Shown here: positions 6,964 to 17,453 of the stretch, piece by piece
Position numbering within the stretch: the first letter of the stretch is position 1
Layout of the letters: each line of letters opens with the position of its first letter
Assembly (NCBI GenBank): GCA_937914675.1
Contig: CALDOC010000160.1
Span: 1-22,435 of the forward strand
Reading direction: 5' to 3'
Source: an uncultured Sulfurimonas sp.
Lineage (GTDB): Bacteria; Campylobacterota; Campylobacteria; Campylobacterales; Sulfurimonadaceae
Length of the DNA stretch: 22,435 bases
Made by a program: the position numbers and the translations under genes
The notes under the pieces: generated by a model
What the model was told of the DNA's origin: nothing
Seen by the model: the letters and a program-made list of their open reading frames with translations, nothing else
The model's database searches: none

Positions 6964-8514
6964 TTATTCCCACTCGATTGTCGCTGGTGGCTTTGAACTG
7001 ATATCATATACGACTCTGTTGACGCCATCAACCTCGTTGATGATACGACGAGAAATTCTCTCCAACAAATCATGAGGAAGATGTGCGAACGTCGCCGTCA
7101 TTCCATCAACGGCTTCAACAACTCTCACCGCGACAGTATTGTCATAAGTCCGATTATCGCCCATGACTCCAACGCTTTTAACGTTGAGTAAAACAACGAA
7201 CGCTTGCCATGTTTTTGCGTAGTATCCGCTCGCTTTAAGCTCGTCAAGTAAAATAACGTCCGCCTCGCGAAGAATCGTCAAGTCGGGAACGTTCACGTCG
7301 CCCATAATGCGGATAGCCAAACCTGGCCCAGGGAATGGATGACGGTTTATCATGGAAGCTGGAAGACCAAGCTCTAACCCAATCTTACGAACTTCGTCTT
7401 TAAAAAGTTCACGCAGTGGCTCAATAAGTTCAAAATCCATCCAATCTGGCAAACCACCAACGTTATGATGAGACTTTATAACTTCCGATGGGCCATTTAC
7501 GCTTATGGACTCAATGACGTCGGGGTAAAGAGTGCCTTGCGCCAAAAATTTGATGCCGTCATGTTTTTTAGCTTCTCGTTCGAATTCTTCAATAAAAGTG
7601 TGTCCAATAATCTTGCGCTTCGTCTCTGGATCTGACACGCCCGCTAATTTCCCTAAAAAGTTGTCAACGGCGTCTATCGTGATCAAAGGAACTTTCAGAT
7701 TTACCTTAAAGACTTTTTCAACCTCTTCTCTCTCGCCTTTTCGCAAAAGTCCATTATCTACAAAAACGGGAACGAGTTGATTGCCAATCGCTTCATAAAG
7801 CATAGCCGCTACTACGGAACTATCGACTCCGCCGCTTAGTCCACAAAGAACTTTCCCAGTCCCTACCTTTTCACGAATTATTTTAATTTGCTCTTTGAGG
7901 AAATGCTCCATTTTCCATTTTTCACTCACTCCGCAAATATTTTTTGCGAAGTTGCGAAGCATTAAATATCCCTCTTCCGAGTGCTGCACTTCAGGGTGAT
8001 ACTGCATGGCGTAAACGCGTTTTTCCTCATTAGCTATGGCTGCGTAAGGGGAGTTAGCAGACGTGGCAATAACTACGAAACCATCAGGCAACACGTCCAC
8101 TTTGTCACTATGACTCATCCAAACAATTCTATCATCATCACAATCATGTAAAAGAGGCGAACAATTTTCACCAACGTTAACTATCTTTAATTCAGCTTTT
8201 CCATATTCATGGTGATTTGAACGTACGACGCTACCACCAAAATCAACTGCGATTCTCTGCATCCCATAACAAATGCCAAGAACGGGAAGACCTAGATTAT
8301 AAATGGCTTGGTCTACGGTATAAGCCTCCTCATTATAAACGGACGATGGACCACCACTTAGAATAATCCCTTTAGGATTTTTTGCTTTGATCTCTGCGAC
8401 CGTTGAGTGATATGGAAGTATTTCACAATAAATTTTATCTTCGCGAAGACGACGAGCTATTAGTTGAGTGTATTGAGACCCGAAATCTAATACTATAATG
8501 CTAACATTTTTCAT
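6964..8514 (-). CDS. guaA: GMP synthase (glutamine-hydrolysing)
   Basis: Converts XMP to GMP with ATP and glutamine-derived ammonia; cytosolic. The 516-residue product has the normal bacterial single-chain layout. A class I glutamine amidotransferase domain (1 to about 195) has catalytic Cys82 in LGICYGMQ and His173/Glu175 in YHPEVQHSE. An ATP-pyrophosphatase domain has the P-loop SGGVDSS (227-233), followed by a dimerisation domain ending in SSKPPATIEWE, the family's conserved C-terminus. The ATG at 8514 gives the canonical start (VSIIVLDFGSQYTQLIARRL) and has an AAAGG site 8 nt upstream. The frame stays open 29 codons further, but that extension is not family sequence. It lies downstream of the rpoC terminator, so it should have its own promoter; I see no strong one in 8515-8588. 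Complete, no anomalies. Confidence 0.97.
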   Translation of the reverse strand: MKNVSIIVLDFGSQYTQLIARRLREDKIYCEILPYHSTVAEIKAKNPKGIILSGGPSSVYNEEAYTVDQAIYNLGLPVLGICYGMQRIAVDFGGSVVRSNHHEYGKAELKIVNVGENCSPLLHDCDDDRIVWMSHSDKVDVLPDGFVVIATSANSPYAAIANEEKRVYAMQYHPEVQHSEEGYLMLRNFAKNICGVSEKWKMEHFLKEQIKIIREKVGTGKVLCGLSGGVDSSVVAAMLYEAIGNQLVPVFVDNGLLRKGEREEVEKVFKVNLKVPLITIDAVDNFLGKLAGVSDPETKRKIIGHTFIEEFEREAKKHDGIKFLAQGTLYPDVIESISVNGPSEVIKSHHNVGGLPDWMDFELIEPLRELFKDEVRKIGLELGLPASMINRHPFPGPGLAIRIMGDVNVPDLTILREADVILLDELKASGYYAKTWQAFVVLLNVKSVGVMGDNRTYDNTVAVRVVEAVDGMTATFAHLPHDLLERISRRIINEVDGVNRVVYDISSKPPATIEWE

Positions 8515-8588
8515 TTGAAATGCCTTTTTAATGAGTGTAATATGTAAGTTTGTAAGAATACAATATTTAAGGTTAATTTTTGATTTTA

Positions 8589-8630
8589 ATAAAAAAACCA
8601 CTCTTACTTCATAACGTTGTAAGAGTGGTT
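8589..8630 (-). terminator. Intrinsic terminator after rpoC
   Basis: Twenty-one nt past the rpoC stop, a perfect 12-bp stem (AACCACTCTTAC at 8619-8630 in transcript sense, with GTAAGAGTGGTT over 8596-8607) and an 11-nt loop are followed by a run of seven Ts (opposite A8591-8597). It ends the long rpl-rpo transcript and separates it from guaA. Confidence 0.92.
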
Positions 8631-8651
8631 CAAGATTAAAAGAGTGACTTT

Positions 8652-11600
8652 TTACTCTGGATTATAATCGAACATCACTTCTTGGTTTTTATAAAGACCG
8701 GTTCCAACTGGAATGGTACGACCAATAATTACGTTTTCTTTTAAATTTTCTAAATTATCAACTTTTGCGGAAACTGCGGCTTCTGTTAATACTTTAGTCG
8801 TATCTTGGAACGACGCGGCTGATATGATACTATCCGCGCTAACTGCGGCTCGAGTGATACCTACCAAGAATGGTTCAGCTATTGCCGGACGACCACCAAG
8901 ACGAATGATTTTTTCATTTTCCGCAGCGAATTTAGCTTTAGAAATAAGATCGCCATCGATAAACTTAGTGTCTCCAGATTTAACAATCTTAATTTGTCTC
9001 AACATTTGAGTGAAAATAACCTCAATATGCTTATCAGCGATATTAACGCCTTGTGAACGGTAAACTTGTTGCACTTCGGATACTAAATAGTTATAGAGTG
9101 ATTTAACGCCCATGATGCGTAAAAGTTCATGAGACGATAAAATACCAGTTGTTAAACGCTCTCCCGAGTGAACGAAATCGCCAGGATTTACCACTGGCAC
9201 ATGAGACTTGTCAACAAAATACTCTTTCATAAGACCATTTTCAGCATTGCCTATAATAATTCTCACTTTACCTCTAAGCATTTTGCCAAAACTAACCGTA
9301 CCGTCTATTTCAGAGATTAAAGCTGTCGCTTTTGGACGACGACCTTCAAACAATTCAGATACTCGAGGAAGACCCCCTGTAATGTCTGATGATTTTTGAA
9401 GCGCTTTTGGAGTTTTAGCGATTATTTCCGCGATCTTAACTTCCGCTCCATTAGCGATGTATATAGATGTTTTTGGCGCAACCGCGTATCTTAATAATTC
9501 ACCGTCTTGAGTAGCTAAAACGATAGATGGTTTGTATTCGGAAGATATGTGCTCATTGATCATAAGACGCGATTTACCCGTCAACTCGTCCAATTGCTCA
9601 GAAGCCGTTGTTCCAACTATAATGTCTTCATAGGACACGACTCCGTTCGCTTCGGAAATGATAGGATTCGAGTATGGATCCCATTCAGCGATAACGACAG
9701 TCTCGTCACTCGATGGTTTTGCTATTAAAGAGCTTGAATCAACGCTCGCGTCGTCGTCAGAGACTAAAACCGAACCACGCGCGATATAGTGACGAATCGC
9801 TTCACGATTGTTACTATCTATAACGGTTGCGAATAATCCTTTTTCAATTACTTCGTAACCTGATTTAAGGCCTTCAATTCTTTCTAAATAATCGCCTTTA
9901 AGCAAGAAGTACTTCACAGTGCCATTTTCTTTTGCAACTATTTTTTTAGTAACTGGCGCGCCATCGTCAACTAAAAGCTCCGAAGCGTACGGTATACGAC
10001 TTGGAACGTTCCATGCGTCTTTAATGGTTTCAACAATAGAATCCCCAGACTGGACTTTAGTGCCATTTTCATGTGGGAAATAGTATTTTCCTTCAATTTG
10101 TCCGCTTACGCCCGCCAACTCGTTTGGTTTTGCAATTTCTATTTTACGAAGAGAGTAACGAACCGTCTCTTTTTCACCAACTAAACTGATGATTACTTCA
10201 TCATGAACGGTTTGAATGCCAACAGTTCCCGAGAATAGAGCTTTAATTTTAGGTTCAACCAAAAGAATAGCCGCGTTTCTTCTGTTTGCCACTATGTTTT
10301 TGCCATCTTTTGAAGAGTAAGTTTTTAAGTTGTAATAACGAATAAAACCTTCTTTTTCAGCAACGACTTGTCTCTCTTGCGCAGTCGAACTCGCAGTTCC
10401 ACCAACGTGGAAAGTACGAAGGGTAAGTTGTGTTCCTGGTTCGCCAATTGACTGAGCCGCAACAATTCCTATCGCTTCTCCAGTACGAACCATATGCCCT
10501 GTCGCAAGGTTGACTCCATAACAAAGAGCGCAAACGCCATCGGGACTTTTACAAGTGGTTGGAGTTCTAATGCGCGCTGTTTTAATCCCCGCTTCCGAGA
10601 TGACTTTAGCGCTAATTTCATCTAAAAGAGTGCCCTCTGCAAAAAGTATCTCATTGCTTATAGGATCAATAACGTCATCCGCTAAAACACGCCCGTTTAA
10701 TCTATCTTCCAGAGATTCAATCAATGTATTTTGATCTTGAATGTCTGAGATGTCTATACCCTCATGAGTGTGACAATCATGTTCAACAATTTTAACGTTT
10801 TGAGCGACGTCAACAAGCTTACGAGTAAGATAACCCGCGTTTGCGGTCTTAAGAGCCGTATCGGCAAGACCTTTTCTAGCGCCGTGAGTTGAAATAAAGT
10901 ACTCAATTACGTTTAATCCCTCTTTAAAGTTAGAAATAATCGGTGTTTCAATAATGTCGCCACTTGGTTTAGCCATAAGACCACGCATACCAGCTAGCTG
11001 ACGAATCTGCGCCGCGGAACCACGAGCCCCCGAATCAGCCATCATGTGAATAGAGTTGAATCCATCTTTATCAGTCTGAACGAGTTGCATCATCTCGGTT
11101 GCAAGAGTGTTGTTCGTATCAGTCCAAACGTCAATAATTTTATTGTAACGCTCTTGTTCGGTTAATAGACCCGCTTCGTACTGCTTTTGAATCTCTATGA
11201 CCCTAGCCTTAGACTCGGCGATTTTAGCAGGTTTCATATCCGGAACGCGAATATCGTCAGCGGAGATGGAAACGCCAGCTTCAGTCGCATGTTTAAAACC
11301 TAAGTCTTTTAAACTGTCAAGGAAACCTGCCGTTAGACCGATTCCTCCATGTTTTTGCACATAGTCAACCACTTCATTGATCGCTTTTTTCTTCATAACT
11401 CTATTCCAAAGTTCAATTGGAACAAATGCTGGTAAAATAGCTTTAAGCAATAATCTACCGGCTGTCGTATGAATAATGCGACCATCTACGCGAGTTCTGA
11501 CTTTGGCGTGAATGTCTAGCGCGTCATGCTCTAATGCGATTCTAATTTCATCAACGTTGGCAAAAAGTTTATTGCTTCCCTTGACTCCGTTTTTTTCTAA

Positions 11601-13172
11601 AGTAATGTAATAAATTCCAAGTACCATATCCTGAGAAGGCGTAGCAATCGCTTTGCCTGAAGCTGGAAGCAAAATATTCATACTCGCAAGCATAAGCACC
11701 TTACACTCAGCGATCGCCGCTGACGACAAAGGTATGTGAACGGCCATTTGGTCACCATCAAAGTCGGCGTTGAAGGCGGCGCAGACCAATGGATGAAGCT
11801 GAATCGCTTTTCCATCTATTAGTATAGGGTGAAACGCTTGAATTGAAAGCTTGTGAAGCGTTGGCGCGCGGTTAAGCATGATTGGATAACCGTCAACAAT
11901 CTCGGCTAAACATTCCCAAACTTCATTCGTCTTGTCTTCAATCATTTTTTTAGCTGCTTTAACGGTTGTCGCGTAACCTTTATCTTCAAGTTTTGCGATC
12001 AAATGCGGCTTAAATAGCTCAAGAGCCATTTTTTTAGGCAATCCACATTGATCCATTCTCAAAGATGGTCCAACGACGATTACCGAACGTCCCGAAAAAT
12101 CAACGCGCTTACCAAGTAAGTTTTGACGGAAACGTCCTTGTTTACCTTTAATTATTTCACTTAAAGATTTTAGAGGACGCTTGTTCGCGCCTTTAACCGC
12201 GTTTGCGCGACGGCCATTGTCAAACAGAGCGTCAACGGACTCTTGCAACATACGTTTTTCATTACGAACGATAATTTCTGGAGCTTCAAGTTCAACTAAA
12301 CGCTTAAGACGTTGATTACGGTTGATAACGCGACGATATAAATCATTCACGTCGCTAACTGCGAATTTTCCACCGTCTAGCGAAACTAGAGGACGTAAAT
12401 CCGGTGGAAGCACTGGTAAAACAGTCAACATCATCCATGCTGGATTGTTTCCACTATTTAAAAACGACTCGATTACTTTAAGTCTCTTATTGATAGTTTT
12501 CTTTTTCGCTTCCGATTTAGTTTCCACTAGAGCGTCTTTAAGTTGCGTAAACAAGTCAACCAAGTCGATTGAATCGAGTAGGTCGCGAATAACTTCACCA
12601 CCCATGCGAGCCTTGAAGCCTAACTCTCCAAACCTTTGAACGAGCGTGCGGTATTGTTCTTCATTTAAAACGTCATACTGAAGCACTGGAGTTTTAGCTT
12701 CCGCGTCGTAATAAGCTTCACCACCCGATTCAACGATGTACGCCTCATAATAAAGCACGCGTTCCAGGTCTTTCATTTTAATGCCTAAAAGAGTCCCGAT
12801 GCGTGAAGGCAATGAACTAACGTACCAGATATGAGCGACCGGAGTTACGAGCTCAATGTGACCCATACGGCTACGACGAACTTTCGTACTTGTGACTTCA
12901 ACGCCACATTTTTCACATACCACTCCCTTATAACGCATCTTTTTGTATTTACCGCAAAGACACTCATAATCTCTAACGGGCCCAAAAATTTTCGCGCAAA
13001 ACAGACCATCGCGCTCAGGCTTTAAAGTGCGATAATTAATAGTTTCAGGCTTTTTAACTTCACCATGACTCCATGACATAACTTTTTCAGGAGACGCAAG
13101 GCGAAATTGCAGTTGTTTAATGTCTTTTGGTCTTTGCTCTTCAGTCACTTCTACAGGTACTAATTTACTCAT
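8652..13172 (-). CDS. rpoC: DNA-directed RNA polymerase subunit beta'
   Basis: The 1506-residue beta' subunit, which carries the active-site metal of the core RNA polymerase. Visible landmarks: the N-terminal zinc site with C71, C73, C86 and C89, the clamp and rudder region, the sequence GRFRQNLLGKRVDFSGRSVI, and the catalytic NADFDGD (468-474) with its three Mg-binding aspartates. The second zinc cluster (HDCHTHEG and CKSPDGVCALC) and the C-terminal TGLYKNQEVMFDYNP are also present. The long beta'-insert region between the second zinc cluster and the C-terminal jaw residues is complete. The ATG at 13172 overlaps the rpoB stop by 8 nt (ATGAGTAA), so its translation is probably coupled to rpoB. 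rpoB and rpoC are not fused, unlike in Helicobacter. Last gene of the cluster, followed by a strong terminator. Confidence 0.99.
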   Translation of the reverse strand: MSKLVPVEVTEEQRPKDIKQLQFRLASPEKVMSWSHGEVKKPETINYRTLKPERDGLFCAKIFGPVRDYECLCGKYKKMRYKGVVCEKCGVEVTSTKVRRSRMGHIELVTPVAHIWYVSSLPSRIGTLLGIKMKDLERVLYYEAYIVESGGEAYYDAEAKTPVLQYDVLNEEQYRTLVQRFGELGFKARMGGEVIRDLLDSIDLVDLFTQLKDALVETKSEAKKKTINKRLKVIESFLNSGNNPAWMMLTVLPVLPPDLRPLVSLDGGKFAVSDVNDLYRRVINRNQRLKRLVELEAPEIIVRNEKRMLQESVDALFDNGRRANAVKGANKRPLKSLSEIIKGKQGRFRQNLLGKRVDFSGRSVIVVGPSLRMDQCGLPKKMALELFKPHLIAKLEDKGYATTVKAAKKMIEDKTNEVWECLAEIVDGYPIMLNRAPTLHKLSIQAFHPILIDGKAIQLHPLVCAAFNADFDGDQMAVHIPLSSAAIAECKVLMLASMNILLPASGKAIATPSQDMVLGIYYITLEKNGVKGSNKLFANVDEIRIALEHDALDIHAKVRTRVDGRIIHTTAGRLLLKAILPAFVPIELWNRVMKKKAINEVVDYVQKHGGIGLTAGFLDSLKDLGFKHATEAGVSISADDIRVPDMKPAKIAESKARVIEIQKQYEAGLLTEQERYNKIIDVWTDTNNTLATEMMQLVQTDKDGFNSIHMMADSGARGSAAQIRQLAGMRGLMAKPSGDIIETPIISNFKEGLNVIEYFISTHGARKGLADTALKTANAGYLTRKLVDVAQNVKIVEHDCHTHEGIDISDIQDQNTLIESLEDRLNGRVLADDVIDPISNEILFAEGTLLDEISAKVISEAGIKTARIRTPTTCKSPDGVCALCYGVNLATGHMVRTGEAIGIVAAQSIGEPGTQLTLRTFHVGGTASSTAQERQVVAEKEGFIRYYNLKTYSSKDGKNIVANRRNAAILLVEPKIKALFSGTVGIQTVHDEVIISLVGEKETVRYSLRKIEIAKPNELAGVSGQIEGKYYFPHENGTKVQSGDSIVETIKDAWNVPSRIPYASELLVDDGAPVTKKIVAKENGTVKYFLLKGDYLERIEGLKSGYEVIEKGLFATVIDSNNREAIRHYIARGSVLVSDDDASVDSSSLIAKPSSDETVVIAEWDPYSNPIISEANGVVSYEDIIVGTTASEQLDELTGKSRLMINEHISSEYKPSIVLATQDGELLRYAVAPKTSIYIANGAEVKIAEIIAKTPKALQKSSDITGGLPRVSELFEGRRPKATALISEIDGTVSFGKMLRGKVRIIIGNAENGLMKEYFVDKSHVPVVNPGDFVHSGERLTTGILSSHELLRIMGVKSLYNYLVSEVQQVYRSQGVNIADKHIEVIFTQMLRQIKIVKSGDTKFIDGDLISKAKFAAENEKIIRLGGRPAIAEPFLVGITRAAVSADSIISAASFQDTTKVLTEAAVSAKVDNLENLKENVIIGRTIPVGTGLYKNQEVMFDYNPE

Positions 13173-16100
13173 TCTCTTTTACCTCGTCTAAAATCTCTAC
13201 ATCAAGCGCAAGTGATTGCAACTCTTTGGTTAATACGAATAGCGTTTCTGGAATGCCAGAAGCTGGGATTAGCTCACCTTTCGTAATTGCTTTATAAGCG
13301 CGCACTCTACCCTCAACGTCATCGGACTTGATAGTCAACATCTCTTTAAGAACCGCTGACGCTCCATAAGCCTCAAGAGCCCAAACTTCCATCTCACCAA
13401 ATCTTTGTCCACCGAACAGCGCTTTACCACCAACTGGTTGTTGAGTTACTAAAGAGTATGGACCAGTTGAACGCGCATGAATTTTTTCATCAACAAGGTG
13501 ATGCAATTTAAGCACGTACATATATCCAACGTTTACGCGTTCTTTAATTTTCATACCTGTTTTACCATCGTAAAGAACAGTCTTGCCATCAGCGTCCATT
13601 TTTGCCAATTCGTAAATTTTTTCAAATTCAACGGCGTTTACGCCTTCAAAAATTGGACTTGCGAATCTAACGCCGCCTTTCGCCCAATCTCTCGCATGTT
13701 TTAAAAACTCTTCATCGCTCATAGCGCCAATGACTTCCACGGCGTTCATAAGCCCGGCTACGTCTGAAATGGAGATCATTTTAGCTCTTAAATTATCAAT
13801 ATAATCTTTTTGCTTAGCGTCGAATTGCTCTTGTAATTGGTTTCCAAGCTCACGCCCCGCCATTCCAAGATGCATCTCAAGAACTTGCCCAATGTTCATA
13901 CGAGAAGGAACTCCCAGTGGATTTAAACAAACGTCGACGCTTCTACCGTCTTCCATGTAAGGCATGTCCACTTCAGGAACGATAATGGAAACAATACCTT
14001 TGTTTCCGTGACGACCAGCCATTTTATCACCAACTTTCAACTGACGTTTAGTAGCGATATAAACTTTAACGTACTTAACGACTCCGTTTGGAAGAATGTC
14101 GTCTTTTTCTAAAATATTAAGTTTCTCTTCATGCTCGTCTCTAAAAACGCGTTTTTCTTTTTGAAAATAATTTTTAGTTTTATTATATTCAGATTGAATT
14201 TCTTCACTGAATGATTTAACGATTGCGTTCATCGCAAATCGATTAACTTCCACTAAATCGTCTGGATTTATCGTATCGCCAATTTTATACTCTGTTTCAC
14301 CAACTTTAATGTCGGATAAAAGCGTTTCTCTCGTCAACAACTTAGTTACGCGAAGCATCTCTTCTTTATCTATCATGATAAGACGATCGTAATGCTCACG
14401 TTCCAAATAATCTCTCTCTTCTTTTTCAAGAGCAAGAGCGCGAGGATCTTTGTCATAGCCTTTTTTTGTAAATATTTTAATGTCAACTACGACGCCTTCC
14501 ATAGACGGAGGACAATAAAGAGATTTATTAACGACATGACCAGCTTTTTCTCCAAAAATTGCACGAAGCAAACGTTCTTCCGGAGTTGGCTTAACTTCAC
14601 CTTTTGGAGATACTTTACCAACTATAATCATGCCACCACGAACGACAGTGCCAATTTTCACTATACCACTCTCATCCAAGTGAGCCAATTCGTCATCTCT
14701 TACGTTTGGAATGTCGCGAGTAATCTCTTCAACGCCATGTTTAAGTTCACGAGCTTCAATCTCTTTTTCATATACATGCACGGAAGTGAAAGCGTCTTGA
14801 CGAATTAAACGCTCGGAAATCACTATCGCGTCTTCATAGTTATAACCATTCCAAGGCATAAATGCGACCATGGCGTTAACTCCAAGGGCCAACTCGCCTT
14901 GATCCATGTTTGGACCATCGGCGATTATTTGATTCTTAGCGACTTTTTCACCGATTTTTACAATCGGCTTTTGAGTAAACGAAGTGTTTTGGTTCGTTCT
15001 AAGATTTTTTTGCAATGGATAATAATCTATGTATATCTCACCATCTTCTTCACCCATTACGTAAATGTGTTTTCCATCAACTTTTTCGATAGTTCCGGCG
15101 CGCTTTGCTTTAACGCATTCCCAAGAGTCGCGAGCGACCAATTTTTCAACGCCAGTTCCAACCATTGGAGCGTTTACTCTCAAAAGCGGTACCGCTTGAC
15201 GTTGCATGTTTGAACCCATTAGAGCGCGGTTGGCGTCATCATGCTCCAAAAATGGAATCAATGAAGCGGCAACGCCAACAACCATATGAGAAGAAAGGTC
15301 TGCGTATTCACAATCCGTTGAAGGACGTAAAATAATTTCACCATCTTGTCTAACCGCTATAAGCGCGTCGATAAAATTGTTATTCTCATCAACTTTATTA
15401 GACGCCGCGGCAATCATTTTTCCCTCTTCTTGCGTAGCCGTCAAGTAAATGACCTCTGAAGTGATTTTGCCATCTTTCATGACTTTGTATGGAGCTTCGA
15501 TAAATCCATGCTCATTCACTTTTGAGTAAGTGGCGAGAGTATTGATAAGACCAATATTTTGACCCTCTGGAGTCTCGATAGGACAAATTCTACCATAGTG
15601 AGTCGGGTGAACGTCACGAACTTCAAATCCGGCTCTCTCTTTAACCAAACCGCCCTCACCTAGAGCTGACAAACGACGCTTGTGCGTTACTTCGGAAAGT
15701 GGATTCGTTTGATCCATAAACTGAGAAAGTTGACCCCCGGAAAAGAATTCCATTATTGTGGAAGTAATCATTTTTGAATTGATTAAATCATGTGGCATTA
15801 AATCAGCCATTGGTCCACTCATAGTGGCAAGTTTGTCACGAATGGCTTTTTGCATCTTAACGAGACCATTGTGCAATTCATTACCTAAAAGCTCACCGAT
15901 TGAACGAATGCGGCGATTGCCAAGGTGATCTCTATCGTCAATATGTCCCAATCCATTCTTTACTTTAATAACGTACTTCACTGACTCTATAATATCTTGA
16001 TGCGTCAACACCGTAATGTATTCAGGAATGTTCATACCAAGTTTATGATTCATTTTCATACGACCGACTTTAGTCAAATCATATCTTTCAGGATCAAAAA

Positions 16101-17313
16101 AAAGTTGGTTAACAAAAATTTTTGCCGCTTCTTTAGTTACAGGTTCGCCAGGTCTCATGACTTTATATATACGAATTGCGGAGAGAGCGTTTTCATCTTC
16201 TATGTCTTCAGTTTGCTTTAGCAACTTCAAGGAATCCGCATCGGCGTTAAACGCGTTTATGACGGATTTATCAACGCCATCCGCTAAATCATTGGCTATT
16301 TTAAACTCGCTAACGCCAATTTCCGCAAGTTTCTTCAATTTAGTTTCATCAATGTGAGTCATAGTGTCAAAAAGAACTTCACCAGTTTCTGGATCTATAA
16401 TTGGCTCCGCTAAATAACGATCAAGTAAAATTTCAATCGGATACTCTACCGTTGTAACTCCCTCTTCTAAAAGTTTCTGTCCTTTTTTAGACGAAAGCCT
16501 TTTTCCAGACGCGACTAAAAGAGCGCCTTTCATATCCATTAAATCAAAAGCTATACGAGTCAAATAATCATTTGGATTAAAATCCATTGAAAATTTATTA
16601 TCTTCTATTTTTATCGTTTTTATTGGATAAAAAAGTTTTAGGATGTCTTGTTTAGAGTAGCCTAAAGCGCGGAACATAATAGTTACGGGGACTTTACGAC
16701 GTTTATTAATTCTCATATACAAAATATCTTTAGGATCATATTCAAAGTACAACCAAGAACCACGATCTGGAATAATTTGACCAGTGTATACAAGACTATT
16801 CCCAGCGGTAGTCGACTCTTCTTTTTTAAAAATTACGCCAGGTGAACGATGAAGCTGATTTACAACTACGCGCTCAACGCCATTGATAATAAAAGAAGTT
16901 CTATCAGTCATAAGAGGTATGTCGCGAACAAATATGCTTTGTTCTTTAATATCTTTTACGCCAAGTTTTTCTTTAGTATTTTCATCTCTATCCCATAAAA
17001 CAAGACGAGTTTTCATTCTAAGACTTACAGCGTAAGTAAGACCTCTTTCCATACACTCTCTCACTGTGTATTTTGGGTTAGCGACCTCACTTCCAATATA
17101 CTCTACCGTCAATCTATTTTGAGTGTCATGAATAGGAAATACTGACTGAAATACATTTTCAATGCCACTAGCTGATCTATCTTTAGCGTCTAACATTAAA
17201 AATTTATCATATGAACTTTGTTGCAGTTGTAGTAAATTTGGTACTTCAATGGCTTGAGGAGTTTTAGAGAAGTCTACACGAAGACGATTTCCGGAATATA
17301 AAGTGTTTAACAT
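13165..17313 (-). CDS. rpoB: DNA-directed RNA polymerase subunit beta
   Basis: The 1382-residue beta subunit of core RNA polymerase, similar in length to other Campylobacterota RpoB. The rifampicin-binding cluster reads GGQLSQFMDQTNPLSE then THKRRLSALGEGGL, with the Asp, His and Ser positions most often changed in resistant mutants all in the sensitive state. Further landmarks are HYGRICPIETPEGQNIGLI, the flap region, KMAGRHGNKGIVS, and the C-terminal GGKALFGGQRFGEMEVWALEAYGA. I chose the ATG at 17313, which has GAGG 7 nt upstream. An in-frame TTG two codons earlier would sit only one base from that site. It follows rplL after a 222-nt structured gap and overlaps rpoC by 8 nt. Confidence 0.99.
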   Translation of the reverse strand: MLNTLYSGNRLRVDFSKTPQAIEVPNLLQLQQSSYDKFLMLDAKDRSASGIENVFQSVFPIHDTQNRLTVEYIGSEVANPKYTVRECMERGLTYAVSLRMKTRLVLWDRDENTKEKLGVKDIKEQSIFVRDIPLMTDRTSFIINGVERVVVNQLHRSPGVIFKKEESTTAGNSLVYTGQIIPDRGSWLYFEYDPKDILYMRINKRRKVPVTIMFRALGYSKQDILKLFYPIKTIKIEDNKFSMDFNPNDYLTRIAFDLMDMKGALLVASGKRLSSKKGQKLLEEGVTTVEYPIEILLDRYLAEPIIDPETGEVLFDTMTHIDETKLKKLAEIGVSEFKIANDLADGVDKSVINAFNADADSLKLLKQTEDIEDENALSAIRIYKVMRPGEPVTKEAAKIFVNQLFFDPERYDLTKVGRMKMNHKLGMNIPEYITVLTHQDIIESVKYVIKVKNGLGHIDDRDHLGNRRIRSIGELLGNELHNGLVKMQKAIRDKLATMSGPMADLMPHDLINSKMITSTIMEFFSGGQLSQFMDQTNPLSEVTHKRRLSALGEGGLVKERAGFEVRDVHPTHYGRICPIETPEGQNIGLINTLATYSKVNEHGFIEAPYKVMKDGKITSEVIYLTATQEEGKMIAAASNKVDENNNFIDALIAVRQDGEIILRPSTDCEYADLSSHMVVGVAASLIPFLEHDDANRALMGSNMQRQAVPLLRVNAPMVGTGVEKLVARDSWECVKAKRAGTIEKVDGKHIYVMGEEDGEIYIDYYPLQKNLRTNQNTSFTQKPIVKIGEKVAKNQIIADGPNMDQGELALGVNAMVAFMPWNGYNYEDAIVISERLIRQDAFTSVHVYEKEIEARELKHGVEEITRDIPNVRDDELAHLDESGIVKIGTVVRGGMIIVGKVSPKGEVKPTPEERLLRAIFGEKAGHVVNKSLYCPPSMEGVVVDIKIFTKKGYDKDPRALALEKEERDYLEREHYDRLIMIDKEEMLRVTKLLTRETLLSDIKVGETEYKIGDTINPDDLVEVNRFAMNAIVKSFSEEIQSEYNKTKNYFQKEKRVFRDEHEEKLNILEKDDILPNGVVKYVKVYIATKRQLKVGDKMAGRHGNKGIVSIIVPEVDMPYMEDGRSVDVCLNPLGVPSRMNIGQVLEMHLGMAGRELGNQLQEQFDAKQKDYIDNLRAKMISISDVAGLMNAVEVIGAMSDEEFLKHARDWAKGGVRFASPIFEGVNAVEFEKIYELAKMDADGKTVLYDGKTGMKIKERVNVGYMYVLKLHHLVDEKIHARSTGPYSLVTQQPVGGKALFGGQRFGEMEVWALEAYGASAVLKEMLTIKSDDVEGRVRAYKAITKGELIPASGIPETLFVLTKELQSLALDVEILDEVKENE

Positions 17314-17453
17314 AGGCAAACCTCGATGAGTTGTTAATTAGGGGCTTAAATTCATTGATTAAAATTTAAGCATATCGTATCTAGACGTCTCTAGATAGAT
17401 GTTTGAGCTCTTGAAATGGACTCTAGTTTTTATAGTGCTTATAAACGACATAA
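17314..17453 (-). promoter_or_regulatory. rpoB leader with two small inverted repeats
   Basis: The 140 nt directly upstream of rpoB contain two perfect inverted repeats: CTTAAATT/AATTTAAG (17345-17352 with 17363-17370) and ATCTAGA/TCTAGAT (17379-17385 with 17390-17396). A TATAAA on the minus strand (17429-17434) could be a weak internal promoter for rpoBC. No ORF is present. Function is not proven by sequence; the region could shape rpoB mRNA folding or a secondary promoter. Confidence 0.45.

Noticed and set aside
8515..8601. N-terminal extension of GuaA by 29 codons
   Set aside because: The extension is not family sequence and reaches into the rpoC terminator; the ATG at 8514 gives the canonical start with a ribosome site.
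12322..12639. Plus-strand 105-codon frame opposite rpoC
   Set aside because: It is antisense to highly conserved rpoC sequence, with no start signals or family match.
14392..15213. Plus-strand open frames of 104-138 codons opposite rpoB
   Set aside because: They are shadows of rpoB codon structure, rich in Phe, Asn and Ser, with no ribosome site and no recognisable domain.
13165..17313. Possible rifampicin-resistance change (LGEGGL in place of LGPGGL)
   Set aside because: The Asp, His and Ser positions that matter most are in the sensitive state, and Glu here is, to my knowledge, normal for Campylobacterota.
17314..17319. TTG start for rpoB two codons upstream
   Set aside because: It would lie one base from the GAGG ribosome site, while the ATG at 17313 has a normal 7-nt spacing.
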